From Campylorhamphus procurvoides (Eukaryota; Chordata; Aves; Passeriformes; Dendrocolaptidae), in NCBI GenBank assembly GCA_013396655.1, contig WBMV01009265.1, positions 6,194 through 70,193 of the forward strand: a stretch of DNA of 64,000 bases, read 5' to 3'. The first letter of the stretch is position 1. Every line of letters starts with the position of its first letter. Below are positions 13,297 through 24,717 of the stretch, one piece after another. The notes beneath the pieces are model-generated. The model was not told the origin of the DNA. It worked only from the letters and a program-made list of their open reading frames with translations, and made no database searches. A program made the translations under genes and the position numbers.

Positions 13297-13339
13297 TATA
13301 AAGGAGTATAAAGAGTATATAAAGTATAAAAGGTATAAA
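13297..13339. repeat. Cluster of five TATAAA motifs
   Basis: TATAAA occurs at 13297, 13307, 13318, 13325 and 13334, in imperfect repeats of a GTATAAA-type unit spaced 7-11 bp. Confidence 0.9.
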
Positions 13340-13885
13340 AGAGTACAACACATGTTGATAAGTAACAGATAGAAAAGACCGGTGCTAGGATGAACTGATG
13401 GCCTCAGGAATACCATGTGAGCTCTTTTCCAAGCACCACCGCTTCAAAACATGCAGAGTAAATTAATCCGAAAGACGTCTCTTTCATTTAATTCCCGGCT
13501 GTTTCCAGCCAAACCCCCTGAGCCACTCTGCCATGTCTTACAGAAGCAAACAAGGGACAATCCGTCCCTCCCAGGTGAAAAACCCTTTCACCTAATAGGT
13601 TGGGAACATGACTCTTGCAACATTTGGGCCTAAGTCATTTCACCTCCCAACCCACAATAAACCAGGGAGAAACTCCCTTTTGCAGCTGCATCCCTGCAGC
13701 TCAGCTACCCCCAGCTCTTGCTGGTACGCAGTTCCCATTACCGGTCTCATCTTCCTTCAAGCAGGACTTGAGGTTCCTGAGATCCAGTCTGGGAGAACAA
13801 GGGAGGGGAAACATCTTCTCCCCCCACCTCAAGAGAGCAAGAGAGGGAAACCCCCCTTTTGCAAGCAGAGCTCCACTGAGCTCCT

Positions 13886-13908
13886 CCCCCCCCCCTTTCA
13901 GGGGGGGG
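13886..13908. repeat. C10-loop-G8 perfect hairpin next to the gap
   Basis: Ten C (13886-13895), the loop tttca and eight G (13901-13908). An eight-pair GC stem 33 bp before the 5-N gap. Confidence 0.9.
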
Positions 13909-13940
13909 AACACTGAGCACCACACCAGGCTGGGCAGCAG

Positions 13941-13945
13941 NNNNN
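13941..13945. other. Assembly gap (5 N)
   Basis: Five consecutive unknown bases; true gap size unknown. Confidence 0.99.
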
Positions 13946-16482
13946 CTAGAAGTATAAAAATCTACAAATTCATGAAATCCCTATGGCAACACGGGCAAAG
14001 AAAATGGTGGAAAAATGAGTGACAGCTATCCCAGGAGGCTCAGGAACCTACCAGTGTGCCACTGGGCATCTGTGCTGCTTGTCAAAATCTCCACTCTATC
14101 TCCCACTGCAAGATGTAGCTGACTTTGTAAAATTTGTTCTGAACATACCTACAGTATCAGACAGAGCTGGAAAAAAAGAGCAACAGCTTCTTTGAGTATT
14201 AATCTGTAGAGACCCAGTTTGGGTTAGAGTTGCACTTTTGCTGCATTAAATGTTAGGTATATCAGCATCTAAAAGAGCTGGCAATTGTGTATAGTATAAG
14301 AAATTGAAATACTGACTTAAAATACCAAGTATTTGGTATGTGAATCATATGTGAATATTGCACAGTTTGCAGGCACAATATATGAATAATATTTCAGTAT
14401 ATCATAGGACTGTTAGAGAAAGAGCCATTGTGGACTGTGAGGTACAAATATAAAATATGGAAGAGGCTGAGAAACCTATCATAGTTTTATAATGAGTGAA
14501 GCCTTGTGTTTATGAGGTTCTTTAGCTCTCCCATGGAGAACAGATATACCACATGGTTCTGCTGTGTCAGATTTTTGGTTTCATAGTAGTAGCTTCCTCC
14601 CCAACTTCCTTTTCTCCGAGACGCTGAAAGCCACTAATTAAGTGGTGCGAAGCAGAAACAAATTCTTTTTTTTTTTTCTTCTCCATAGTCTGTTTAGTGT
14701 GGTCATACTAAGATTTTCTTTTATTAATTATATTTCTTGTCTCCTCCCCATGGATAAAATAACTTGGTCCAATAATAGTTTTAGTATCCTATTACATTGA
14801 TAAAGGACAGAGAAAGGAAAGAACTTTGTGATATTTGTGTCAACATTAAATTTCATTGCCTTTCCATTTTCTAAGGATTTGTCTGAGCTTGGTGATCCTG
14901 AATTTATGTTATTTGATTCTCTACTACTCCATTAAATAATAATTTTGCAGTATTTTATAGTGATCGATGAAGGTGTGTGCTTACTGGCAAGCAAAATTTT
15001 TGCCCAAAGGAAATTTTTGTCAAAATAGCCAAAGAACATTGATATTAATCTCCCTCCTCTAGCTATTAAAAGGAAGGCAAGGTCAAAATATAAATCATAC
15101 TAGGGTGATGCCAGCAACTACCTGGAGTGGATGCCATCAACAGAATTTATTACATATATATCTCTCTCTTACTTTGGAGAAACAAAACAAAACAACAAAA
15201 CCTCCAAGTGTTTAATTTGCTATATGATGCTTCTGTGGGCAAATTTACTTATAAGCAGAAATTTCTTCATAACATGGCTGAGCTTTTAATGTCATTTGAT
15301 AAAACACTTCCAAAAGCCTGCAATGCAAAGCTTTTTCTCCAATATCTTCTGTAGAACAGACCATGTATAAACACAAAAGAATGCAACTTTCAGCAGTTCT
15401 TCTAGCCCTTTCAGAAATTACTCCTAGTAATTATGAAATTACCACGATCGCACAAAATATTATTTACTTGTTTACAAATCTGAATTTTGTAATCAAGCAA
15501 AGGAGTATGTCCAGCTGGGTCCTCAAAACATGTTGTCAAGAAATAGTAATGTAACAAAACACTTCTAAGGAATAAATTAACAGCATTTCTCATTCCAGTC
15601 ATTTTCCATAATTTCAGTATGAGTATGGTTAATTTTTAGAGATGAAAAATCCCATCAGCGCATGGAATCCATATTAATTTTCCATTACTCCAAAGAGCAC
15701 ATGTATCCAGTGAGTCAGACATAAATATACACAGATTTTCTTTACTTCCTTCAAAAACTAGCAACCATCAGATATTTATCAGTCTTTCACTTGGTATATT
15801 ACTTATTTGATATTACTTAGTTAAAATCCTATTAGTAAGCAGCTCAAAGTAGGAAACAAAACTCTTTTCTTGAAGTCAAAATTTTGTTTACTCCAAGATG
15901 ATTCATTCATATTTATTTAAGAAACAAATATTTGTAATTTTAAACTTAGTAAAAAAGGACCTTGAAATGCATTCTCTTATCCTAAGTGCATTTGTACAGT
16001 CATTTGACCTAAGAAGTAGCATGCAGGAATGATAGTAGCTCTTCCACTTCTTTGAGGAGACCTTCCACTTTGGATTAATTCTTCAATTGGCCAGGGCTGT
16101 GCTGGTGGTGCTTTCATGTGAGTAGCATGTGTAAGAGCAAGGTTTTAACTGGAGCTCCAAGGTCCTCATTTGTGAGGTTTGCTTGCAGACTTGTAGTTTT
16201 TCTATTTGCAAAAATTGACTTTTAGTAATTTAATGTTTATATTGTTTATGCATTTGTTGAAGTGTTTATTTCTCACACCTTATTATCTATGGCTTTTAGA
16301 CAGTAAAATTCTGTTACACATTTTGTAACTTGTGGGCTTGACCATCATGTTCTTTCTCCTGCTCTTGCACAGAGTATGCAAGAAAAGCTGCTCTGCAATT
16401 GACTCCCTAGGAATATTAGCTGAAATTTTTGGTCAATATCAGCTTTGGAAGTCACAAATGACAATAAAAATTGGTAACTAAA
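13946..16482. other. Non-coding AT-rich DNA, nothing recognised
   Basis: Contains only short frames without recognisable motifs, and a small A/C-rich run at 15180-15205. Confidence 0.55.
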
Positions 16483-17061
16483 TGTTGCAGGTTAACCCCA
16501 AACAGTAGCTAAGCTCCACACAGCCATTTGCTCACTTCACCCCTCAGTGATATGGGAGAGAATCAGAGGGGTAAAAGTGAGAAAAATGGGTTGAGATAAA
16601 GACAGTTTAATATGTAAACTGGATGGTACAAGTGCAAGCAAAGTGAAATAAGAAATTCATTCACTGCTTCCCAACAGCAGGCAGATGTATAGCCCTTTCA
16701 AGGAAAGAAAGGCATCACATGCAATAGCTACTTGGAAAGACAAATGCTTAACTCTGAACATACACCTTACGTCTTTCTTTACCCCATTTTTTATTGATGA
16801 ACATGACATCATTTGGTATGGGCTTTCCTTTTGGTCAGCTCTCGCAACTGTGTTCTTTCTCAGCTTCCTGTGTGCCCCCAAACTAATTGCTGCTGGAGCA
16901 ACGACCTCAACAACCTGAACACTGCTCTGCCATAAGTGTGTTAACTTATAACTGGTGTGTTATCAACACTGTTCAGGTCACAAATCTAAAACTTTGCACC
17001 CCAAAATACCACTTGGAATATAATCTCCCATACCTATATTACAGCCAAATAGGAGTCCACA
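16483..17061 (-). mobile_element. Decayed solo LTR of a bird ERVL-like family, reverse orientation
   Basis: Reverse complement resembles the LTR at 51828-52328 along its length: the block around gacatcatttggtatgg (16805-16821) corresponds to ccataccatatgacatca there, and gggttgagataaagacag and ggtgtgttatcaacactg are landmarks of the family as I know it. Termini TG at 16483 and CA at 17061. No target-site duplication was found and indels are evident, so this is an old copy. No internal viral region is attached. Confidence 0.75.
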
Positions 17062-19569
17062 TTTTTCTGCTTCTTTATCTAAGAGAGAACTCCACCATGC
17101 TGATTGGCTGCTCAGATGCCTACTCAGTATATAAGGTCTATCCTCCAGCCACATTCTACAGTGTAGACAAATATATTTCTCCCTCTGAGGGGCCAAGGTT
17201 TGAGTCTCTGTCTGTCACTCTAGTTTTCTGCAAGGTGCTGTAAATTGTGTATGAGTTCTCTAAAACTGTCAGGGACTAAGCTCTAAAGGAAACACTCACA
17301 GAACAAGTATAAGGATTTGATGAAAATGGAATACCAAACTTTTACAGACAAAATGGAATAAAAGGTGTTCAAACAGAAGGTGTGCATGAAATGTTTGTAA
17401 AATTTCCTTTGGAAGTGTGGACTATTGAGGGGATGTTGTGTTGATAAACATTTTATGTGTATGGAATAGAAGTACATGGTTTTATTGTTGCCAGTGAAAG
17501 AAGGCTGCTTTGCCACGTGTTCAAGGAGTGCTGTGTATTCAGTATTAGTCATTATTTTTCCTGGGTTTTGGTGTGCTTAATTTGAATTACCACAGTGCCT
17601 GAACTAGATACCTTGCAGGAGTAGCACAAGCTGGTTGGTTTGGCTAAAGTGTGAGCAATGATGCTGATGTGCCTTGTGAACTAAGAAACCTCATCCAGAA
17701 CAGCCTCTAGATGATGTTTTCTTTTCCTGTATGAGTAAGGACTTGTGTGTTTTTTTGTCAAATGCCTACTACAGTAGAACATTGGGCTCATGCAACTCCT
17801 TTACGCCCCATCAGATTTCAAGAGCAAACTGGATTTTTGAAGACCAGAACTACGGTAATCCTGATGTATTTTTCAGTAATTTCTTCCAATGAAGAAAATC
17901 CTCCATTCTGTTTTCTTGTGTATGATAGAAGGAAAGGTATTTCCAAGCAGTTTTGACTTTAAGGATTTACATTCTAAATCCAGTAAGGCTGTTGAATATA
18001 TAATGAACTACTTTTATTGGCAAAGAAAGGTTGTTTGCTTGTTCCTGCTACAATAATAAAGACTTCTGCTGACAGAAGCAAGCTGAATCCATTTTGGGTT
18101 CAAAAGCATCCTATTTATAGTTTAGATGCAAAATGATCTCTATTCACTACAATGTCTCATTTGCAGGTTATCATTCTACTTTCCTCTGAAAGCAAGTCAG
18201 CAGATGTTTCCTCCCATCTTGATTCATTGCATTAGTAATAGAAAAACATTTTGCATCCTACTATGGTACTCTTCATTAGCAGAACTGGAGGACAGAACCA
18301 ATTGTTTATAACACAGGACACGATACAGCCACATTAACCAAATCCTTCAGGTTTTGAATCAAGTAACTTTCCATAGAGTTGCAGTAGAACAGCATTAGCA
18401 TTCCCTCCTGAAAAAAAACCAAAGAAAAAACCAAACCAACAACAAAAAACAACCCAAAACCTAACAGAATATAATAGAATAAACAAATAAAAATGGGAGT
18501 AAAATAAAAAAAAATAAGAATAAAATTTTGCCACAGGTCTTAAAATGAAAATTTGTTACAGCCTCATACCTCATCAGTGTTTTATTTCCCCTTACAAAGT
18601 GAAAGAATGAAAAAAATACCACTGTTTCACACTTCTGAAACTGCTTTAAAGACATTCTTTGACAATACAAGAGATATTGATACCATTTGGTACCTTCTGT
18701 GGATATTTTTCCCCCAATTTGATCCAGTGCTGTTGTTGAAGTTTGATTATCTGAAATTATCATATTTCAAGGTTTCAGAATTCAAGGCTGTTTCATAGAA
18801 TTCAGAAACTCCACAGGCAAGATGCACCTTTTATTTTTTCAAGTTACATTTTATGAGAGAGGAAGTGATGTATAACTAGTAGCTTGGCTTATAAATCAGG
18901 AAATTTGCTGGTTATTTTCCTCAAAACTTTGAAGCCTCTGAAAAATCATTTAAGTTTATTTTGCTTATAAAACTGGTTAAGAGGAAAAAAAAAATGCTAT
19001 GTCTGCATCTGAAGAAAAAGGACTCAACAATTTCTATGAACATTTTTTTTGCTTCTTTTTTGACCAGTGATGGCTATGTTTTTTACATCACTGGGTACTG
19101 ATCTGTTTGGTAGTGAACTACACTGGTTAATGAACAATTTCTTTCTATACATTCCTTATCAGTACTGTTTCAGTACTTTGTTTATTACATTACCAGCATC
19201 TCACTTCTGTCCTAAGGTCACACAGATTGGGAGAAGCAGGCAGCGGCAAAATAACAGATGAAAATTGCCTTTCACCCTAGAATCAGGACTCACTCATTTT
19301 GAGAGATACTTGCATGAATGAACACCAAAGATTCTGGGAATCTTGGAATTGGATGTAAATGACTGTATAATGTAGAAAAGATGCAAATGTTACTTTGTTT
19401 GAAAATCTGTAGCTATTGCTTTGCTTTGAGATGGGCTAATATCACATTTCAACAGCATTTCTAAACTGTACTGATCTTGAAGTACATGACTTTTTTTCTT
19501 CTGTGTCAAGCTACTTTTGTTAAAACTCCATTAACTTAAAAGTTATTAAGCCATACACAGCCGAATATT
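17062..19569. other. Non-coding DNA downstream of PTPRD
   Basis: Nothing gene-like was recognised. It holds an A-rich tract at 18411-18525. Confidence 0.5.
18411..18525. repeat. A-rich low-complexity tract with CCAAA units
   Basis: Mostly A with interspersed CC (ccaaagaaaaaaccaaacc) grading into AATAAAAT-type sequence. Confidence 0.8.
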
Positions 19570-19592
19570 TTTGTCAATACTCATTTTCACAC

Positions 19593-19598
19593 TTTATT
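19593..19598 (-). terminator. Candidate distal polyadenylation signal (AATAAA)
   Basis: Minus-strand AATAAA followed by GTGTGAAAATGAG and then GGCTGTGTATGG, a plausible GT-rich downstream element. It would give a 3' UTR of about 5.1 kb. Confidence 0.35.
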
Positions 19599-20722
19599 TT
19601 TAGTCCATGCTAGATGCACAGAACAGGAAAATCCAAAGAAGTCAATGCTGACATTAAAGGGTACCATCTAAAGCCACTCAGTTAAAGAAACCCTTACATA
19701 ACACAGCTCTAAACCACCTTGCACGCACTACGCAAAAAAGGTTCAAGCCAAAGGCAGCCTGCAATGCAGTAATTGTAAAATCCACAAAAGTCAGTGGAAA
19801 AACATTAATAAGCCTCTGTAAGAATACCAAGCCTTCACATTTACAGTTATCACCATCTTAAAGTGGAAATCAGGCTAAGAACAATACATGTTCTTAGAAA
19901 TCAGCCTAACGTTAATGTCTTGCACATCCTTCCATCCACAGACGATTCTTTATTAAGATATACTTAATTCTATTTTCTAGCAGATTGTATTCCCCTGCAA
20001 AAGTAATCTTGAAGACAGAACCTGCCTTCTTTCAAAACAAGCAGACAGAGCAAGACTTGTTTTCTTTGACTAGATTGCCATGTCATGTCCCATGTAGTTT
20101 GCCTCAATACACTTGGCATGTTCATCTAAAAGTTTTCCAATGTGCTTAAAAACTCTTTCGCAGTATTTGGACAGCAGTCTCACAGATCCATGTTTGTCCT
20201 CACTGCACATGCAATGCATTACAGAAACCATTCAAAACTCATTATGGCTTGCCACAATTTTAGTAACTGAATTCTGAAAAGGGACTTTGGATTTACCCCA
20301 GAACCTGCCAAATCTGCAAGAAATAAAAATTCACAATTTGCCTCAAATATGTTGATATTTTGCCCTCTTTGGGTTGCACCTACAAATTGACAGGAATCAA
20401 TTTTCTCAATGTAATGACAAATTTCTAAAGCACAAAGGGGAACTCCAGAGGCATGTAAAGTATGATAATTTCAATTAAATTCCAGAAGCTATGAGAATTT
20501 ATTTCAAAGAGTTTGTCTACACTGCCTTGAAACTTTCTGCTGAAGATGATATATATTTGCTAACCCAAGAGTCCATTTTCCACTGTCCAGCAGCTAGTTA
20601 AGAAGATTAATGACTGCTTTGTAGCTCCAATTAAACTCCTTTATCACCAAGAGGGACCAAACAAGTTTTGATTGCAAAAGTACTGCTTAAGAAAGAAGAC
20701 CAGGGCTGCATAACACTGACAT

Positions 20723-20728
20723 TTTATT
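20723..20728 (-). terminator. Candidate polyadenylation signal (AATAAA)
   Basis: Minus-strand AATAAA followed by TGTCAGTGTTATG; the GT content downstream is moderate. It would give a 3' UTR of about 3.9 kb. Confidence 0.25.
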
Positions 20729-20965
20729 AGAATTCATCTGTAACAAATGGAACTTGTGTCAGCAAAGAACTGATTTTCATACAGACTTTCTTTTGCCACC
20801 AATGTAACGAAGTAAGAAAATAAAAAGCACGCCTTTCATTCTGTAAAACATTTACGCGTACTACTAATTAGAGGTAATTGTATCTTTTTTAACAAGCCAG
20901 TTTACAAGGTAATTTTTTAAATTTTTCAGTCTATGCATCCAAAACAAGAGCAAAGAACACAAGTT

Positions 20966-20971
20966 TTTATT
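20966..20971 (-). terminator. Candidate polyadenylation signal (AATAAA)
   Basis: Minus-strand AATAAA followed within 10-30 nt by a GT/T-rich stretch (CTTGTGTTCTTTGCTCTTG), a good downstream-element match. It would give a 3' UTR of about 3.7 kb. Confidence 0.4.
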
Positions 20972-22077
20972 ATCTTTGTAAAGACACTCCAAGCTTGAAT
21001 GGCAAAGCCAGATAATGGATGGTTATGATGAGACCTGCAGCCTTCTGATATCTGTGGAGTATCAGGGCACCAAGAAATGAAAAAAAAAAGAAAAAGAAAG
21101 AAAAAAGAAGAAAAAAGGAGAAGATAATAAAAAGAAAAATGGGAGAGAATAAAAGGAAAAAAAAGCAGCTGCTTTTTTTAAGTAATTGCAAACTTTTTTT
21201 TTTCCCTTTTTATATGTTCTGTGTCATTTAAATACATACAAGTGGATTTTATAAGCAATTTCTTACAGATGGGTTCAAGTTATAACATTATTGGGTGTAG
21301 AATCAATAGGGCAGTGCATAGTACAAAGGTATATATAGAAAGTGCAAATCTCCTTAGAGGGCCACTCCTTCCCCCAGCCATCCTCTCCACTATCTAACTA
21401 CTCAAATAATTTTTTTAAAAAGAGCTAAATTAAACTTTTGTATAAATCATTTTTATATATTTTGCAGGTATTTTCCCCCATTGCAACTAATTACAAAATT
21501 AGACATAACTACACATATAAACGTAAATAATAGCACCGTATTGGTTATGCTAATGAAACCAATTTTAAGCTTGGAAATGTATGATGTATGTAGACAAAGA
21601 TGCACACAATTTAAATTAACTGTAGAATATATATATAAGAATACAGAAAGTGGAATGCACATCAATGATGCTAAGAGTTATCTTAAGAAACACAAAACCT
21701 AAAAGGAGTATTTAGTTGTACAACAGTTTTCCTCACAATTTGGCTCTGCTTTTTTGTACCTTTTTTTGTTTTTTATTCCCTCATTTTCTTTGGAGCTTGC
21801 AAGATGGTCTACTAGGGAAAATGCACCAATCCTTTTACAGATCCAGTGTGCAAGAACGTTCCCTAGTCTGTGTTCCCAAAATGACACTTTTTTATTATTT
21901 TGCTTTTCTGATTCCCCATATTCGAGTTGAAGAACGTAACCACATTACATAACCTGGCACTTCAATAATTACTTTAAAGTACAAATCAATAAAGAAGAAG
22001 AGAAAGAAACATAGTGCACATTCTTCTCTGGTTCAGATGTAAGTTATAGAATCTCATTCTGAGGTAGCCTTCTATAA

Positions 22078-22150
22078 TACTTCTATTCCTATATATATAT
22101 TTATATTTTTTTTTTGATTTTTTGGTTTGGTTTTTTTTTTTTTTTTTCAT
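22078..22150. repeat. TA/T-rich low-complexity tract in the 3' UTR
   Basis: A short TA run, then long T runs broken by GG (ttttttggtttggttttttt). On the transcript this reads as an A-rich run. Confidence 0.85.
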
Positions 22151-23282
22151 TACAAAAGTGCTCAAATATAATTCCTGGAGTTTGGTCTTTCATATTTCAA
22201 TTTCTACTAGCAGTGGGAAAATTGGAAGAAGAAGAAAAAATGTTGAAATCATACTGACAAGCCATAGCAATGCTCCTATTTGAAAATCCATAGAAAGAAT
22301 TCCATGGATACTCATGTACTGACAATGGCAGAACACACGATAGAAATTGAGGTCAATGTAAATGGCATCCCATAAAGAGTCTCAAAGCTGTTTACAAAAT
22401 TTTACTTATTTCCTGAAAGAAAATCTACTGTTGTTTTCCAATATGTCCTATGGGCTCAGTCTTGGTAGACTTACATGGAAGCAATGGTTACTGAAAGCAA
22501 TGCTTTGACTTTAGCAATTTGTCAACACTAGTGAATAAGCAGGACTTGGCCCAAAACAAATAAAAAAAAAAAAAAGAGAAAAAGAAAGAAAAAGATGCAT
22601 AAGCACTGCTGATGTCAACTACTGCTTCTGTGCTGCTACATCTCTGCAATGATAACACTATAACCAGTTACACAGTGGGTTTGAAAAGCCAACCATAAAC
22701 AGATTTTCAATTTGTGGGCTGGTCTGTTATTGGAAATATGGAAAGATAAAGGGCCTTGACTACCTATGTGTTTTGGGTTATCATTTATTACCATCCATAC
22801 TTGATTAGAAACTGGAAATGCATATTTTTCAAAATTGTCTGGTACATGTATTAAAATGTTTGAAACGAATAACAGAGATATAAACAAACCGAACCAAATA
22901 CAAATGAAGGCTAACTTAAAAAAATGCTATTCAAAATAGGCATCAAATATAAGGCACTCTAAATGTAAAATTAAAATAAACCCCAGCATCCCCAAACAAT
23001 GCTGTATGCCACAAAACGTTTGATTTCACAGAGCAATGTGTGTTTGGCTTTGCCCTGTTACATACGATAAATGTAAATTATATAGCGCACACTATAGACA
23101 GTATACTATTGAATACAATTTTAAAACATCTTAATAGCTAGTATATTACAACATTCTCCCCTCCTAAAGGGATATGCACTGACCTTTCCCACATGCACAC
23201 CTCCTACATTTAATAATATGATTTCTTATTGCACTATAGTGTTACAAATATTGAACTTCACTTGAAGCCTAAATCACATACT

Positions 23283-23332
23283 CTGTGTGCGTGTGTGCAT
23301 GTGTGTGCACGTGTATGTGTGCGTGTGTGTGT
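23283..23332. repeat. (TG)n-type microsatellite in the 3' UTR
   Basis: About 50 bp of TG repeats with occasional CG, CA and TA steps; a near-perfect alternating purine-pyrimidine run. Confidence 0.95.
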
Positions 23333-23619
23333 TCAAGTGGAAATGTGGATAGAAATATTATTTAAGAGAGAGATGTTCAAATATCAATGATGTGCATTCC
23401 TCACTTCCCTTTGAAACAGAGGTTTTATGGACCTTAAAAATGCAGAGATGATCAAATAGGAGTTTGATATAATTGCAATATGCTGAAAAACTTTTCCAAT
23501 GCTTTGATAAATCCAGGTATGTAAGAATTGATATGTTTATGTGTATATGTGTGAATATCTATCCATCTGTATCTCTGTAACTATACAGAGTCAGACAAGG
23601 GTAGACAAGAATACATAAC

Positions 23620-23690
23620 ATATATATATATATAAAAAGGGAGAGAGTGTGAGTGTGCATGTGCATATGTGCGCATGTGTGTGTATGTGC
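23620..23690. repeat. (TA)n followed by a (TG)n-rich tract in the 3' UTR
   Basis: TA repeat at about 23620-23634, then purines, then an interrupted TG/CATG tract to 23690. Confidence 0.9.
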
Positions 23691-24648
23691 TAGCAGCATC
23701 TTTATACTTTGCGCCTCCCTGTTGATTCCAAAAGAAACCAAAAAGCCCCATTTTGATTTAACTGATTACAATGAATATTCTCTTAAAGAAAAAAACAAAT
23801 AAAACTATAAAATTAATATCTAACAAGACTGTGGTACTGTAGGACTGCACAAAAATGTGCAAATTTTCAAAGTATTTAACATTTCTACAGCACGATATTA
23901 CAGATAACAGTTCTACAGCTTGAAAAAACCTATATTATTTAAACAAAAATATCAACAGTTATGCAACCTTTTCTTTAATTCACTTCATTGAATGATAAAC
24001 TCCTGTTAAAAAAAGGAAAAACTTTACACAGTTAAAAATGAAGCACAGGTCAGCAGAATCTTTACAATACTAAAAAACTAAATCAAGGACTTCCTTTTTA
24101 AACATTCCCACATTTTCCCTAAAGTGTTATGATGAGCAGTATGACAGGAAAGGGTGATGTTGAAGTAAAGAGTCTGCTTTGTGTGAGATGCTAGGACCCA
24201 ACCTTGCAACAAACATCTTGCACTGAACTGCAGTTCTCAAAACTCCTCTTTGCAAAACCATGTAATCCTGAACAAGATGATCATTTTTTCTGATTAATTT
24301 CCTCTTCCCTTTAACTTCAACCAATGTCGAACCCTTGAGGTATCTGTAAATGAGATCCTTCAGACGCCTCAATGGTCAGGATTCTTTTATTATGGTTAGG
24401 TTATTAAACTGTGAATTCTTGGTCCACATGGAATAGTTGTTGTTGAGTGGGGTTTTTTTTTTGTTGTTTTTTTGTTTTATATATCCCCAATAGTTTTGTT
24501 CTTTTTTTTAATTATTTTTTAAATCTTGTATATCCCCAATAATTGCTCCTTAGCTAAGAGTTAAGAAGTACTTCTAAAGCACATCATATGGCTCAGAAGC
24601 GGCTCTCTGGATCTTAAAGGGCCTGCAATAAAAATCCACCATGGGTTT

Positions 24649-24717
24649 TTATGTTGCATAGTGATCAAAGCTGCCCAGATATTCCAGTGCGGCTCGATAG
24701 CAGAACTGGTATTGATC
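24649..24717 (-). CDS. PTPRD: PTPRD last coding exon and stop codon
   Basis: The terminal coding segment is 69 nt: 22 residues, [20 protein letters not shown] then AT, followed by TAA at 24651-24649. The acceptor is preceded by a pyrimidine-rich stretch ending ttccag. This is the invariant C-terminal end of the LAR family. [11 protein letters not shown] separates it from PTPRS (DEYQFCYQ) and PTPRF (DQYQLCYR) as I remember them. The exon continues as 3' UTR. Confidence 0.96.
   Translation of the reverse strand, partial: DQYQFCYRAALEYLGSFDHYAT

Larger units (their letters stand above)
13200..13940. mobile_element. Possible LTR-like insertion, GC-rich, ending at an assembly gap
   Basis: Base composition shifts abruptly from AT-rich to GC-rich over 13380-13940, with a run of TATAAA elements before it. 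It starts with TGTTGCC, compatible with an LTR end, and stops at five Ns, so the other end cannot be seen. No coding similarity was recognised. Assignment as an ERV LTR is a guess from composition and TATA content; a decayed CpG-rich insertion is an alternative. Confidence 0.35.
19570..24648 (-). other. PTPRD: Probable PTPRD 3' UTR (distal end uncertain)
   Basis: Downstream of the stop codon no splice donor or further coding exon was recognised. PTPRD messages have long 3' UTRs (family knowledge). The distal end is inferred from minus-strand AATAAA hexamers at 20971-20966, 20728-20723 and 19598-19593. The block is AT-rich with long homopolymer runs (for example T runs around 22107-22148 and purines at 21080-21165) and two TG-rich microsatellites. 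No dispersed transposon was seen in it, unlike the flanking DNA, which fits a constrained exon. The boundary could be anywhere between about 19.5 and 21 kb. Confidence 0.5.

Noticed and set aside
13615..14022. 135-codon plus-strand frame
   Set aside because: It runs through the five-N gap, is made of low-complexity Pro/Ser-rich translation of a GC-rich block, and has no family match.
24127..24372. 81-codon minus-strand frame just after the PTPRD stop
   Set aside because: Falls in the probable 3' UTR, with no recognisable motif and no splice context.
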